A program made the translations under genes and the position numbers. 64,000 bases of DNA from Sphagnum compactum (Eukaryota > Bryophyta > Sphagnopsida > Sphagnales), in NCBI GenBank assembly GCA_965153455.1, contig OZ234494.1, positions 11,408,001 to 11,472,000 of the forward strand, read 5' to 3'. The stretch's first letter is position 1; the number at the start of each line of letters is the position of its first letter. Below, in pieces: positions 35,256-46,831 of this stretch. The notes beneath the pieces were generated by a model. It searched no databases. It was not told where the DNA came from and was given only the letters and a program-made list of their open reading frames with translations.

Positions 35256-37520
35256 CACACACAAAAGCAGGCTCTGCTTATAACTCAGCATTGTGTTGAA
35301 GTCTTGTGTACGCCGAAAGCTTGTGCATGTGTGAGCTTCTTCGGTATGAGTGAAAACTTATTGCCTGGTTTACCGGCAGCAGATCAGCATCAACTGAATT
35401 GCACTGGATGATCTTCTGAATTGCACTGGATGATCTTCTCCGGTATGATCAAAATCTTATTTGCTTGGTTCACTGGCAACAACAGATCGTCAACAACCAA
35501 ATTTGCACCTGTGACTATTTCTTTCTCCCAGCCAGTTATGAACATCAACAACTGGCAATTGTTATGCAGCGACAGTAGAAACAAAATATTGTTTGTTTTT
35601 CATGTTTGGCTCCTCTAGTTTTCTTAAAGGTGATAAAAATGCTAGTGATGGAGAAATTAGGGAATGAATATTTTTCTCTCAGGATCCACTGGTAATTGCT
35701 GCCTGAAACCTTGATGATTGAAGAATCAATCTACTACTATTATTGTTTCAGATCAGTTGCACAGTTTGTGCAGTAGTGCAGCATACAAAAAACCAAGGTA
35801 TCCAACATGTTTCTGAACATGGAGATAATAGGTAAGAGATGAGTGCAAATTGTTACTCAAGTGCCCACCTTTCCATCATTGTGATTTCGGGAGAAGCGGG
35901 AGTTTAAATTCTAGTAGCTTCTCTGTTTGTTTATTATTAAATGTTGTGATCAAAATGTGGTTATTTTTAATATGACTTTTTAAAAGCACTTCCTATATCA
36001 GGTGCATGGAATTGGTGTACACATATTGTCCTCTAAACAACATTGGATCAAAAAAATTGTGATTGGGAACCTAAACATATGTAGACGATGTGGGATATAA
36101 TGAGGAGGGATCTTATGCCTACACTTGATGGATAGAAGGTGCCCTCCAAAGTACAACTTTTACATGTTTTATGACGCCATCATGGATGAACAATAAGGTT
36201 TAGCAAGCTTTTGCTTTGGAAAGCTATCCTATAAACTCTCCTACTTCCCCTTTTTCCTACCTAAGTAACTACCTATGTATTGTGGATAAGTATCATGTGT
36301 AGTTAAGAACTATAAATGGTATTACGTAGTTAGGTAGGTAAGTGTTAGGGCACATCGTGACTATTGGGTAGGTATATAGGTAGGGAAATGGAACAAGTTA
36401 TTATTATGCTTGTATGTAAGTGGGTAAGGCACATAGTGGGTAGTACGTACGTAAATGCATGTGAATGGTTATTAATTAATACATAGCTAACCATTGTGGT
36501 TAGTTAGGGGATAGGAACCACAATGAGAAGTATTTTTTGTCCACACGCCATCCTTCATGATGTGTTAATGATTTATTCAGCCTTGATCATCAAACTCTCA
36601 ATAGGATTGTATAACTTGTTATCCACTTCCAACTAAGGTGGTATGCTTGGCCTTTGATGATCAATAATAATAGGTGATAAAATACATAGCAATGGAATTA
36701 TTTAAGTGTAATATGTATGCAAAGCAATTATATTTATTATTTTTTTATTTTTTTAAACCAAAAACCTGGAGGCAATGGCTCTTCATTCTCAATCCTTATA
36801 TTAGGAAATATCTCCTAGCGCTCTCATAACATTGATGAATAAGACTGGTATTTATTTATTTATTTGTGATTTAGCTCCAATGATAAATAATCCATGAGCT
36901 GATAATCCATAACCTAAATTTCGTTTTAAAAAATATATTGAAATAAAAACATTTAAGCATCCTTCTACCTATTGGGACCTAATGTAGAATTGACATTTTT
37001 TTAGAATTTAATTTGAATTCATTTCCAAATTGGGCAATTGCAAACCTTAAAAAAATTTCATTTTTTGTAATTTTGAAAAAAAATCTCCCAAAAAAAAATG
37101 CTAAAAACAAATGATTTAGACCAATGGATTAACAAAATTGACAATGGGGTGACAAAGATTTGATCATCAAAATAGTCTTTGTAATAGGTGTATAGAACCA
37201 AAAAATCTTCAGTTGGGAAACATTGATTTGTTGATGATGTGGTGGATATGAGGTGGAAATGATTGAATAATATCAATATAGTTTATAAGGCATTTTGCAT
37301 GGGCACTTGTTTGCATGAAATCAATGTATACAGCTAACTTCATCATTCATCATGAATTTCTTTTGATAACCATGCCCAATTTACATGGGTTGTTTGAAAT
37401 ATATGATATGAAAACATTTGATGGTTTTACCTTGTTTGAGTTGGTTTTCCAACTACTAATTACAAAACATGATCTCTTGGTGTAAATTTTAAATTGTTTG
37501 GTTAGTTGGGTTGTAACCTA
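35256..37520. other. Region downstream of ABI3: 3' UTR then repeat-derived DNA
   Basis: 35256 to about 35900 is probably 3' UTR and flank; CTGAATTGCACTGGATGATCTTCT is present twice at about 35394 and 35418. At 36104-36150 lies the dispersed repeat also seen at 3.63-3.75 kb. TAGGTAGGTAAGT-type words fill 36250-36440, as at 8.4, 18.76 and 19.92 kb. No further gene is supported. Confidence 0.45.
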
Positions 37521-37524
37521 AAAA

Positions 37525-37860
37525 AAATTCAGACTTATGAAAATTAAATTTCAATTAAATTTTTATTAGTACATATGTAGATTATTCAAATTAAAGTCCC
37601 ACACACAATATATACACCATTCACACCTCACACATACAAATATAAAAACTTGCATCCTTCCATGAATGAATCACTAAATTATTTGGAGTACATTTTTCTA
37701 GGATATAATAAGTCCAAGTAATTGACTTGAACTTAGACTTAACACAAAATAGTTAACTAAATCATTCATAAGTGCAAGTAAGTCCTTTATTAAATTATTT
37801 TGAAATATAAGGCACATAAAGACACTTATTTATTTCCCATATCCATTTATGTTCTAATCC
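37525..37860 (-). repeat. Decayed long direct repeat, putative LTR (left)
   Basis: Shares AGATTATTCAAATTAAA, CCACACACAA, CATTCACA..TCACACACATACAAATAT, GCATCCTT, AAATCATT.AT.AGT and other words in the same order and orientation as 49225-49370 plus 49855-50060. With integrase just inside, this would be the 3' LTR of a minus-strand Ty3/gypsy element. TG..CA ends and target duplication were not resolved. Confidence 0.5.
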
Positions 37861-38085
37861 ATAGGCCCTTTCAACATTTATTTGGTTGTTACATCTTCAT
37901 GTCTTCACAATGATAATTTACCCATTATGAAAATGCTTGAGTTCGTCATGGTTGATTGTTGCAAATTAGTTTCCATTCAAGATGAGTTAATTCATGTGTG
38001 ATGTTATAAAAAAATCATTATTGATCATGTATGGTCCAAATCATTTTAGAAACAACTTTTTGAAAATCCTTTGAATCGTTCAATT

Positions 38086-38660
38086 TCACCAATTTAAAAA
38101 GTCTTTTGTGTTAATTTTTTTCCACTCATAATTGAAGCATCGTTTAATTATGTGAAAATTTGTTATTTCATATTGAATGCGTAATCTTGATTCCACCCAA
38201 TATGTAAAGTTGGAAATGGGAGATTTTTGTGAATGATCTAAATGTGAAACTGTACACCATATTGCATGGTGTATTTTTGTGTTGCAATTGTGAAAATTTC
38301 CACGTACCTTTGTTTCCTTGCTCAAAGTGTTACACATTAATTTGTTCATATGTTCCAACAACCTAATGGTTTATGTTTATATGTCATGGTCACATGATTT
38401 TTAATGGTTAAATTTTTTGAATTCTTCAACGACATCATTCATAAATTGTGAGCCATTGTTGCAAACCATCTTGAAAAGTATTTTGAAACATGTCTCAATC
38501 CTTTCATATACAAACCTTGCCATTTTTTTATAGAAAAATTGGTAATTTTTATTTTTTTTGTTTCAACCCATTTTGTGAAATGTTTGTTGCCGTTACAAAT
38601 AATTTATTAGCCCTTGTGGTGATGAGAAGGGCTTCATCAAGTTGATTCTTCATTTATAAA
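38086..38660 (-). pseudogene. Ty3/gypsy integrase relic
   Basis: The minus strand, through several frame changes and stops, resembles plant Ty3/gypsy integrase cores. TTRANKLFVTATNISQNGLK lies near 38620-38570. ARFVYERIETCF and MVCNNGSQFMNDVVEEF lie near 38530-38420, in the position of a catalytic-Asp region. NTKIHHAIWCTVSHLDHSQK and SNFTYWVESRLRIQYEITN lie near 38290-38150, where intact elements read alike ALWAYRT and LVYGKEA. Inactive. It lies next to the left putative LTR, as expected for a pol 3' end. Confidence 0.6.
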
Positions 38661-40760
38661 TTATTCCCAATGGCAACATTTTGTGTAAAAAACATTAATA
38701 ACACATTTGTTTCCAAATGTTTGACACAATATAAAGCCTATAATGTTCCATTACATTTTTAGAAAATTGTTTGGTACCCATTTCACAATATTTCCTTTGT
38801 AATAATTTGTCTTGCAACATGGCTTTCATAAATATTTTGATGAAATTTAGAAAAATATTATGGAACATCCTTCATCCTTATAACTTGATGTAGGACTTTA
38901 TATTTTCTTTATATTTAAAATCCTCTTTTCTTTTTTTTGGGTCTATTGAAAAAAAATATGTTGAAAATTTTATCCATTGCCTTTTTATATTCCTTTTGCA
39001 CTTTTTTTGCATTGATTGTATACAATTACATTAAGGAAATCATCTTTTGGATGATCTTACCTTTTCAAAAGTTCATGTTAATGTATCAACATTATTATTT
39101 TTTTAAATTGATATTTGATGTTGAACTTATATTATTGTGGTAACAAAATTAATTATGTAATCCTCGCTATAGGGTTGGGTTTTGAAAGTAAATACTTGAC
39201 AATTCGATGGTTGATAAGAATTCATCATAATGCTAGTCAATAACAATGATGAATTTATTATTTAAAAGATAATGTTCACACTTTTTCATTACAAAGATGA
39301 TTGCTTAAGTTTTTTTTTTAATGATGGGATACTTTTTTTTGATCAAAATTAATTGTCAACTTGCATAACAAATAGGATTATCATGCATTGTGAAAATGTT
39401 TTAAAACAAATTGTTATGTTGAACCATTTGGTGTGAAAATTCAAATTTACCTAATTAATTCATATTAATTATTATTAACCAAATGTAATTAGATTAGTTG
39501 CTTGATTAATTATATGTCCTATTAACCTAGGAATTCAAAAAATATGTTCAAAGTGGTATAATGCAAAGAAGAAACATGTCAAACTTATGAAAAATCCCAT
39601 GATATGTAATTAAGGTTGATATAAATAAATAAAGGTCCATAAATTAAAAATTTATAACAATATCATTTTCAATGTGAGGATTAGCTCGATAAGACACGAT
39701 GTCCTTTCTTTTACTTCAAAATCAAGATAAATATCAAAGACATTATTTGCATCATGGCCAATGACATCAATATTTGTCCCATCATTTGTAAACAATGATT
39801 TCATCTAAAAACTTGCAATTTTAGCTACCCCTTTGGTACTAAATTTGAACTTAAAAAAACATTAATGCAAGCCCCTCTTAAACTTTGTGTGTTAATCTAT
39901 CTATTTTTATGAAAACTTGTCACCTTTAACGTAAAGTTTTTTTTGAGTTCAAATCACTCATGTTGAAAAAAAAAATGATAAACAAAATTGTTATTAGGTA
40001 AGCACAATATGGACATGAATGTAGGAGAATCTAAAAATGATATCACAACGTGAATGAAAAAGCCCCCCAAAGAAAAGTCCCTTAATATTTTTAGACTTCA
40101 ACTACTTAGCCTAATTTTAGGAAAATTTAAATCTTTGTTGCCTAACTTTTAAAAATTAAAACCCTACTAGCCTAAATATGATTATCAAGATTTAATAATT
40201 ACTAGGCCACAAAGTGCATAACAAGGTAGACAATAATAGCAAGAACACTCGCAGGCTTGAAATTTGTTGTCATGTCATAACATTAAAACACCAATCACCA
40301 ACAATTCACATTAAAGTAACTACCACACATTTGTTTTTTAATGTTAAAATAACATAGAAAAATAGAGAGGTTGAGAAGTTGTTCCCATAACAAAAGAAAC
40401 CATTGGCAATCCTAAGGTTACTTTGTTTATATGTGTAAATGAGAGTCCCCAAATTTTTCATCCTTGAACATCATAAAAAGTATGATATTGCGATACACAT
40501 TGTTTTAAGCTCAAATATTAAGAAATTATATTTAAAAATGAATTCTAGCAAACTGAAGTGATATGGATTTAAAACAAAACATGAAAGAGAAATAAAATTA
40601 AAACCATATCTTAATGTGGAAATTGTATAGGAAAAAATAAAAAATGTGTCGCACAGGTCTTAATGGTGACTTATTTAAAACACCAATTAAAGGCTAATGG
40701 AAACATATATTCAAAATAATTTAAATTTTTTCATATGACAATGGGGTTGCATCTATATTC
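38661..40760. other. AT-rich DNA inside the putative Ty3/gypsy element
   Basis: Where RNase H and connecting pol sequence would be expected, I can recognise nothing firm. Short open frames only. Confidence 0.35.
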
Positions 40761-40787
40761 CAGCAGCCACAGGCAACAAATGAAGGC

Positions 40788-41288
40788 ATGACACTTGGCT
40801 CCATCCAATATGTGGGTGTACTAAAGGACATAATCTTGTTAAATTACGGACTGGTGTCTCAACCAGTGATACTCTTCAAATGTGATTGGGTTACACCTGG
40901 GTTTGATAGGTGGGGGAACCCAACGTATAAACGGGATGAAGATGGATTTTTGCTTGCAAATTTCCGCAACTTGAAAGCGAAAGTTACTGAACTATTTGTG
41001 TTTCCATCACAAGTGCAACAAGTGTTCTATGCAGATGAACCAAACACTCCGTGGTGGAAGGTTGTTCTCCACAAAGAGGCAAGGTCTAAACGCATAGTAG
41101 CTGAAAACAGTGAGGAAATTGGTACTCCTATTGACAATGTAATTGGAACAGAGGTGCCACTCATCATCCTAGAGGTACTAAGTAACACTACACTTGTAGG
41201 TGCCATTGAATTAACTGGAACTGAGGCAATCTTGGCTGCTACGGGGTTACAAAGGCCCTCTGAAAATGAAGAGGATGCAATGGGTTGA
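40788..41288 (+). pseudogene. DUF4216-type domain of a CACTA (En/Spm) transposon
   Basis: A 166-codon open frame. IQYVGVLKDIILLNYG, PVILFKCDWVTPG, DGFLLANFRNLK and SQVQQVFYADEPNTPWWKVV follow the order of the DUF4216 domain, found C-terminal to or beside TNP2-type transposases of plant CACTA elements. No transposase catalytic region is seen beside it. The frame is intact and its GC content is higher than its flanks, so this fragment is younger than the surrounding gypsy relic and is probably a nested insertion on the opposite strand. Confidence 0.65.
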
Positions 41289-42500
41289 CCTCCCTTTTTA
41301 TTCCAGTCCACATGGGCAAGGCACATGGGATTGCAATTGTGACTCTCCGCGGGGGCTACATCGAAATGACACTTTTTCCCAAGATTTTCAAATGCGAATT
41401 TCAAAATTGGGACGATTATTGACCCAAAACTTTGGATGTTCACATCTTCTTCAAGTAAAACATGTTTGGAGCATGTGAGGGCAACATTTTATAACCTTCA
41501 AAAAGATATTGTAATTAGTGTATTGCACACCCTAATCATAAATCATTTGACCCCTATTTTAAGGGGATTTGTGGTCAGGAGTCAAATTTCAATTTGATTC
41601 TTGACCTTTCTTTTGATCATAATCTCATGCATTTCAGGTTTAAATGAACAATGTGAGGGTAGTTTAGGCATCTACACTTTGAAACCTTTCCAATGGTATC
41701 ATGCGGGCCCAATTTGATTTTTTTTTAAAAAACCAAAGTTTTAAATATTCAGGACTTTCGCACGAGTGCAACTCCCAAAGTGGGAGTGCACTTGGGAGTC
41801 ATTAGGCTCAATCTCTTGCACTCTCCCCCACTTGTGAAAGTGTGTTTCATTCCCGAACACACTCTCTTGGCCTCATGTGCCCTTGCATTCCACATTGAGT
41901 TGCAAATCCAATGTTGCCCAAGGTTGTGACAAATCATGCACATATAAAAAACACAAGTGAAATATTAACTCTATAGAAATAATTTATAAAGTAATCTTAA
42001 TATCTTTTCTTATGGCCAAGTATAAAAATGGAGCCCTTAGATATGGCGGGTTTTTTTTTAAAGTAAGGGCTTTTAGAAAAATATGCACATTTGTTTTCCT
42101 ATTTTGAGTATATTTCTTATTCCACTATAAACAGTTAAGAATTCTTAATTGCCTATAAAATAAACACAAGTTAGTCAAAACAAAAACTTCCATATGCCCA
42201 TGTTTAACACAATGTTCCATGTTAGAGCTCAAAAATTTCAAATTCAAGATAATAAGGTAATAATTTTTATAAATTTGAAAACTAGTATTCAATATTTAAG
42301 ACAATTGCTATTATCATGTGTAATGAGGCTTCTACTAGAGATTCATTATGCATGGTGTATAAATTTGGTTTGAACATTGATTAATTATGTAACTATGTAT
42401 CATTTTTCAACAATATATAGGAAGTTAATGGCCATTAACATGGACGCATGTATTCAATATATGGTTTACATTTTAATGTACAAAGTAGATCATCATGTAC
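41289..42500. other. Transposon-derived or AT-rich DNA, no further domain seen
   Basis: The first about 200 bp probably continue the CACTA fragment (translated SSPHGQGTWDCNCDSPRG). CACTCTCCCCCACTT at 41819 belongs to a repeat word also at 7.3 and 7.97 kb. Nothing else was recognised. Confidence 0.35.
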
Positions 42501-42504
42501 AAAA

Positions 42505-42755
42505 TATCTAAAAGCAAATCACAAATTTCATATGTATCTAACCTTATAGTAAAGTTTAAAATTGTTATGGTGGAAGTAGATCACAAATTTCGTATATATG
42601 ACATTGTGAATGAATTCAAAACTGTTATGGTGGAAACATATGGAAAATTATATATATCCCATTGGAGATGAATTCACAATTGTTATCGTGGAAACTAATC
42701 ACAAATTTCATATATATGACATTGTAGATGAATTCAAAATTGTTGTGGTGGGATG
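42505..42755. repeat. 58-60-bp tandem repeat, four copies; a related single copy at 45004-45080
   Basis: (A/C)TTGTTATGGTGG-type words recur at 42561, 42621, 42679 and 42739, each followed by AATCACAAATTTC(A/G)TAT-like sequence and a GAATTCAAA-like word before the next copy. A similar unit (AAATCACAAATTTCATATGTATTACA .. AATTTGTTATGGTG) stands alone at about 45004-45080. Confidence 0.8.
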
Positions 42756-44010
42756 TGAGCCATATCGACATAACCATGTGCAGTAGTCTCAATTTTAAGA
42801 GTTGCATTAGGGTTATTTGAATGTGGTAAGGTTATTAAAGGCTTTTAGCAACTTCATTAGGAATGATGAATGCGCTTGGTGCGTGGAAAGGTTTTTCCAA
42901 AATACGATATTGATGAATAAGGTGTTGGGTTAGTTATTTTTTTCTTTTCTTCAACAAAAAAATAAAATGGTAACCATAGTTTAAAAATTTCAGTTGCATA
43001 ATTGAGGATGGAAAATCTTTAGAGGGTTGGGGGTAGAAGCAGACGCCAAAATTTGTGATGTTCAGCACAACATTGGTCTTATCCTAATGTTTAGTGAGTA
43101 GTAAGGATGTTTGAAATTCATGAAGCAGTTGAAGGGGTGTTAATGAAGGGTCTAATAGAGATAGAACAATCTTCAAGCTGTATGACATAAGATTAATTCA
43201 AGTCAACTTAACGATTAAATAGATAATGTGATAGTGTGTTAGTGACAACAAGAGTTTCATAATGACTAAAACATTTATTTATATCATGAATAATCTCAAC
43301 AAGGAGCTGCAAGTACATGCTAGGTCTTGGGCCATGCCATAGTGATAGTTCATAATTGCAGGAAATTTAGGATGCGTCGAATGGTGCGAATTAGGTAGTC
43401 CGCCTTGCTATTAAGTGGCAGTCGACGAATCGGACTGCGCAACCAACAATAGTGTTCAATGCCGAGAACTAAAGACCATGCGAAGATAGAAGTGTTTCTA
43501 GTTTCGTAACGACCTTCACAGACAGTTTCGGGTTCGTCACCAAAAGTGAGGTCGACTCGCAAGAAAATCATCAAAGTGCGAGAGTTTGGAGAAATACGAT
43601 AGTACCAGGCTCGAAGGGGTTCAACTTCAAGACGAGCACGCACCTCTCAAGGTTCGGGTTTTTCATCACAAGGATGCTGTGTTAGGGTCAAATTTAGAGA
43701 TGACTCTAGAGACGATTCTTTATTCGTTCGTGCGACTTGGGGCCCGTAAGATGTGACCATGCGCGACACCATATTTTCAAGGAGAGGAAGTAAGTCAGAT
43801 CTTCAATCAAAATCAGATCGACAATGAGAGGGTGGGGGACTTATTATATTGATATGCGAAGTCGTAAGTTATAGATCAAGGAAAAGGAAGGAAATGCGTG
43901 AGTAACGGCCTACAACCCTAATAAAGTAAAACCTTAAAGTCAAAGGGAAAAGTTGAAGGTCTAAGTAAAATTGTTAGGGGGAAAGTGGGAAAAAGTGAAA
44001 AGGTGAAAAA
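42756..44010. other. CpG-richer transposon-like DNA, no recognised domain
   Basis: 43340-43770 is GC- and CpG-rich compared with its flanks and has a 97-codon minus-strand frame without a family I recognise. It may be a younger insertion in the AT-rich element. No function proposed. Confidence 0.35.
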
Positions 44011-44019
44011 ATGTTTTTC

Positions 44020-44130
44020 CTTCACCTTCCATTGGCCACCAAGCTTGGAACATTTCATTGGCCATTAAGTTTGGAACATTTCATTGGTCACCAAGCTTGG
44101 AACCTTCCATTGGGCACCAAGCTTTGGATC
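44020..44130. repeat. 26-bp tandem repeat, four copies
   Basis: CATTGG(C/T)CACCAAGCTTGGAACATTT-type units start at 44030, 44056, 44082 and 44108, an exact 26-bp period with a few substitutions. Confidence 0.9.
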
Positions 44131-44387
44131 TATCTTCACTTCCCTTCTCCTTTTTTAAAAAGGGGTCTCGAATCATTGGGGGCGCTCTCTTTTCCCGGAC
44201 ATAATTTTTAATTGAAATATTGAAAGTACTTGTTCCCACAAGCTTCTTAAGGAGGAAAATATTGATTGGTCTTGGTAGATGGAAGGAAGAAAGAGAGTAG
44301 AATGGACATTTTGTAGTAGTTTTGAAGGTATGGAAGTGAGTAGGGAGGGTGTTGGCAAGTTGAAATCTTAAAAAAAAAAATCTCAAA

Positions 44388-44765
44388 AACCCTCTCGGGT
44401 TTTGTAACATAACTTCTTACTAGTTTAGCTGCAGAGCTTAAGATTTGGTAGCAAGGTGCGCCTTGTAGTTAGCTTTCTAAGGAGCTAAGGCAAGTCGGAT
44501 TTGAATAACCTATGTGTTAAAAGCAATATTTCAAATGACTGATGATTTACAACCAAGTTGAATTTATCACCTTCGTAAAACCCTCTCGGGTTTCATGGCA
44601 TAACTTTTAACTAGTTTAGCTATAGAGCTTAGGATTTAATAGTGATGTGCGCCTTGTAATTAACTTTCTATGAAGTTAAAGCAAGCCAAATTTGAATAAC
44701 TGATGTGTTAGAAACAATATTTCAAGTGATTGATGGACTGCAGCTAAGTTGAACATGGTGTTGAG
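44388..44765. repeat. Tandem duplication of about 188 bp (AACCCTCTCGGGTTT unit)
   Basis: AAAACCCTCTCGGGTTT at 44388 and 44577 opens two diverged copies. They share ACTAGTTTAGCT.AGAGCTTA, GTGCGCCTTGTA.TTA.CTTTCTA, AATTTGAATAAC..ATGTGTTA and AACAATATTTCAA. Roughly three quarters of positions match by eye. Origin unknown, probably part of a retrotransposon. Confidence 0.75.
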
Positions 44766-45369
44766 TCCTTAAAAAGTTGGTTTAAATGAATGACAATTTG
44801 ACATAAAATTTTAGGATTTGGAATGTTTGAGCTCGGAAAATATATCTATTAGTTCTAATCGTAAATGATGCATAGGAGGTAAGCTACTTAGTCTCAACTA
44901 CAAACGTAATTTAACATCTAGAAATACACTTGCATTTCCCCTCACCGATAGCATTTGTGCTTTCAAGTATAATCACCTTGTAGAGCCAGGAGTAGTCGCC
45001 TCACATGGGAACAAATCACAAATTTCATATGTATTACATTTTAAATGACTTCATATGAGTTCAAATTTGTTATGGTGCAAAAAAATCATACAACCCTTGT
45101 ACTTCAAATTTTATTATCTTTCTTCCAACAATAATCCATTATTAGTTCCGCATCTAGCTAAAGGTGAATGAAAACATCACAAATAAGCATGAATTGTCTT
45201 ATAAATGAAAAGTGCAACATGGAATATCTAAATCTACTATGAAGTTATTTAAATCTTACATTATTATAGTCTCAAATCATTATCACTCTGGTTAGAATTT
45301 TTAGATGTCAATGCTTGACAAATTCGAATATGGACAGATTTAATACATCGTTCGTGTGTCTTTAATCTT

Positions 45370-45690
45370 TGTTGAAAATTCAAGCTCAACTAATTAGGTT
45401 TCATTGTTACTGAAGTAGGAAAGTAACTAGGTTACATTCACAAGGTTAAATTACTTTCTTTACTTATATTAGTTTGGTTATTTGTGGTTTGATCTTTTAG
45501 TTAAATACCTTATTGTTGATGGTTTGGTTTTTTTTTTCATTGCACAAGTTTGTGTATTTCATGTGACAAGATCTTTGAAAAGTTCTTGATGTCATGTTCC
45601 ATGTTGTGAGCATCATGTTTTAGTTTCCTTTGAATAAAGATTTATGTTTGCACTTGACTAAATTTCCTATTAACATGGTATTAGAGCTTA
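45370..45690 (+). mobile_element. Copia-like LTR (about 307 bp) with primer binding site
   Basis: TGTTGAAAATTCAAGCTCAA at 45370 is a typical plant Copia LTR start. The LTR appears to end in TTAACA at 45676, followed directly by TGGTATTAGAGC (45677-45688), one mismatch from the initiator-Met tRNA primer site TGGTATCAGAGC. An AATAAAG polyadenylation-like word lies near the LTR end. No recognisable gag or pol follows before the minus-strand gypsy RT at 46.2 kb, so the element is truncated or its interior is decayed. Confidence 0.6.
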
Positions 45691-46241
45691 GGTTGTTTGA
45701 TGAGGAAGTTGAAAGAGATCTAGAGCTAGAAAATATCTAGAATCAGAGCTTGAGAGTCTTTAGTAGTATCATAAGAGTTTGTCATGTGTAATAAAGAAAT
45801 GAGGAAAGGAATAAATGTGAAGAGAAAGAAAAGAAAAGAAAAGAGGTGAGAGGATATTAACACATCAAAGGTCGTGGAAGTTAGATTTTTAAATCTAAAT
45901 CTAAATTTACTTTAAAAAGATCTTGGAGTGAAACTTGGAGAGATTATTGAAGACTATAAAACACTTTTATTCCCAAATTTTCAAAAGAAAAGGATATGTT
46001 TTTTCAGAGTTATGAACTTTTGAAAACTTTGTGCTAGAAGGTCTAATTGAATGGAACTCCCTTCTTTGTAAGATCAGTTAAGGACATGACAAATATTACA
46101 CAAACATGCATAATGTCTTTATACCATTCAATGTGACCTAAAACCTTTTGCACCTTTTAAACATCGGTCGAAGATGCAGGTTGACAATAATTTTCATATT
46201 TTTTCGATTAGGTTTTTTTGTTTTTGTTAAATATCATATAA

Positions 46242-46831
46242 CTAAGTAAAATACCATGTTACACTACAAGATAAATCTTGTTTAGGTTCAAGGTTATTCC
46301 ATAGCGACGACATTGACAACATGGATATATGGTCATCCTTGAAAGTCTTTGTGTTAAAATCATTAATAAATATAAACATGCACTTGTGCAAAAAGTTAGC
46401 AAATGCATATTTTATCACTATTTGAAATGCAGTTGGTGTATTATACAACCTAAATGACATCACCACAAATATGAATGTGCCCTAAAAATGATATTGTGAT
46501 AATCCTTAAGAACTATTGAAACTTGGTTATATCTTGAGTAATCATCCATAAAAATGTATAGTTCATGACCTCTCATTTTATTCAATATGGTATTAACGAA
46601 TGAAAGAAGGAAATGATCTTTTTAACTATTTCTATTCAATATTCGATAATCAATGCACATTCGAAGTTTCCCATTTTTCTTTTTCACTAAAACCATATAG
46701 GGTACCCAATTAGTAATCTTTATTGACTTAATAAAACTAGCTTGTAACATTTTTTTTTCCAATTTTCCCTTAACTAATAATTTTAGGCGAATGTTAATTT
46801 GATGTTTTTTTTTTATAAATAAGCCTAACAT
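46242..46831 (-). pseudogene. Ty3/gypsy reverse transcriptase relic
   Basis: Minus strand, three successive pieces with frame changes. The first is VKGKLEKKMLQASFIKSI..WVPYMVLVKKKNGKLRMCIDYRILN (46780-46630). Then KDHFLLSFVNTILNKMRGHE and MDDYSRYNQVSI (about 46610-46510). Then MSFRLYNTPTAFQIVIKYAF and CMFIFINDFN (46460-46350), where intact elements read MPFGLCNAPATFQ and the catalytic IDDF. The catalytic FIDD is changed to FIND, and stops are present. The order and the GHEMYSFMDGYSGYNQ-like block are diagnostic of Ty3/gypsy pol. Confidence 0.8.
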
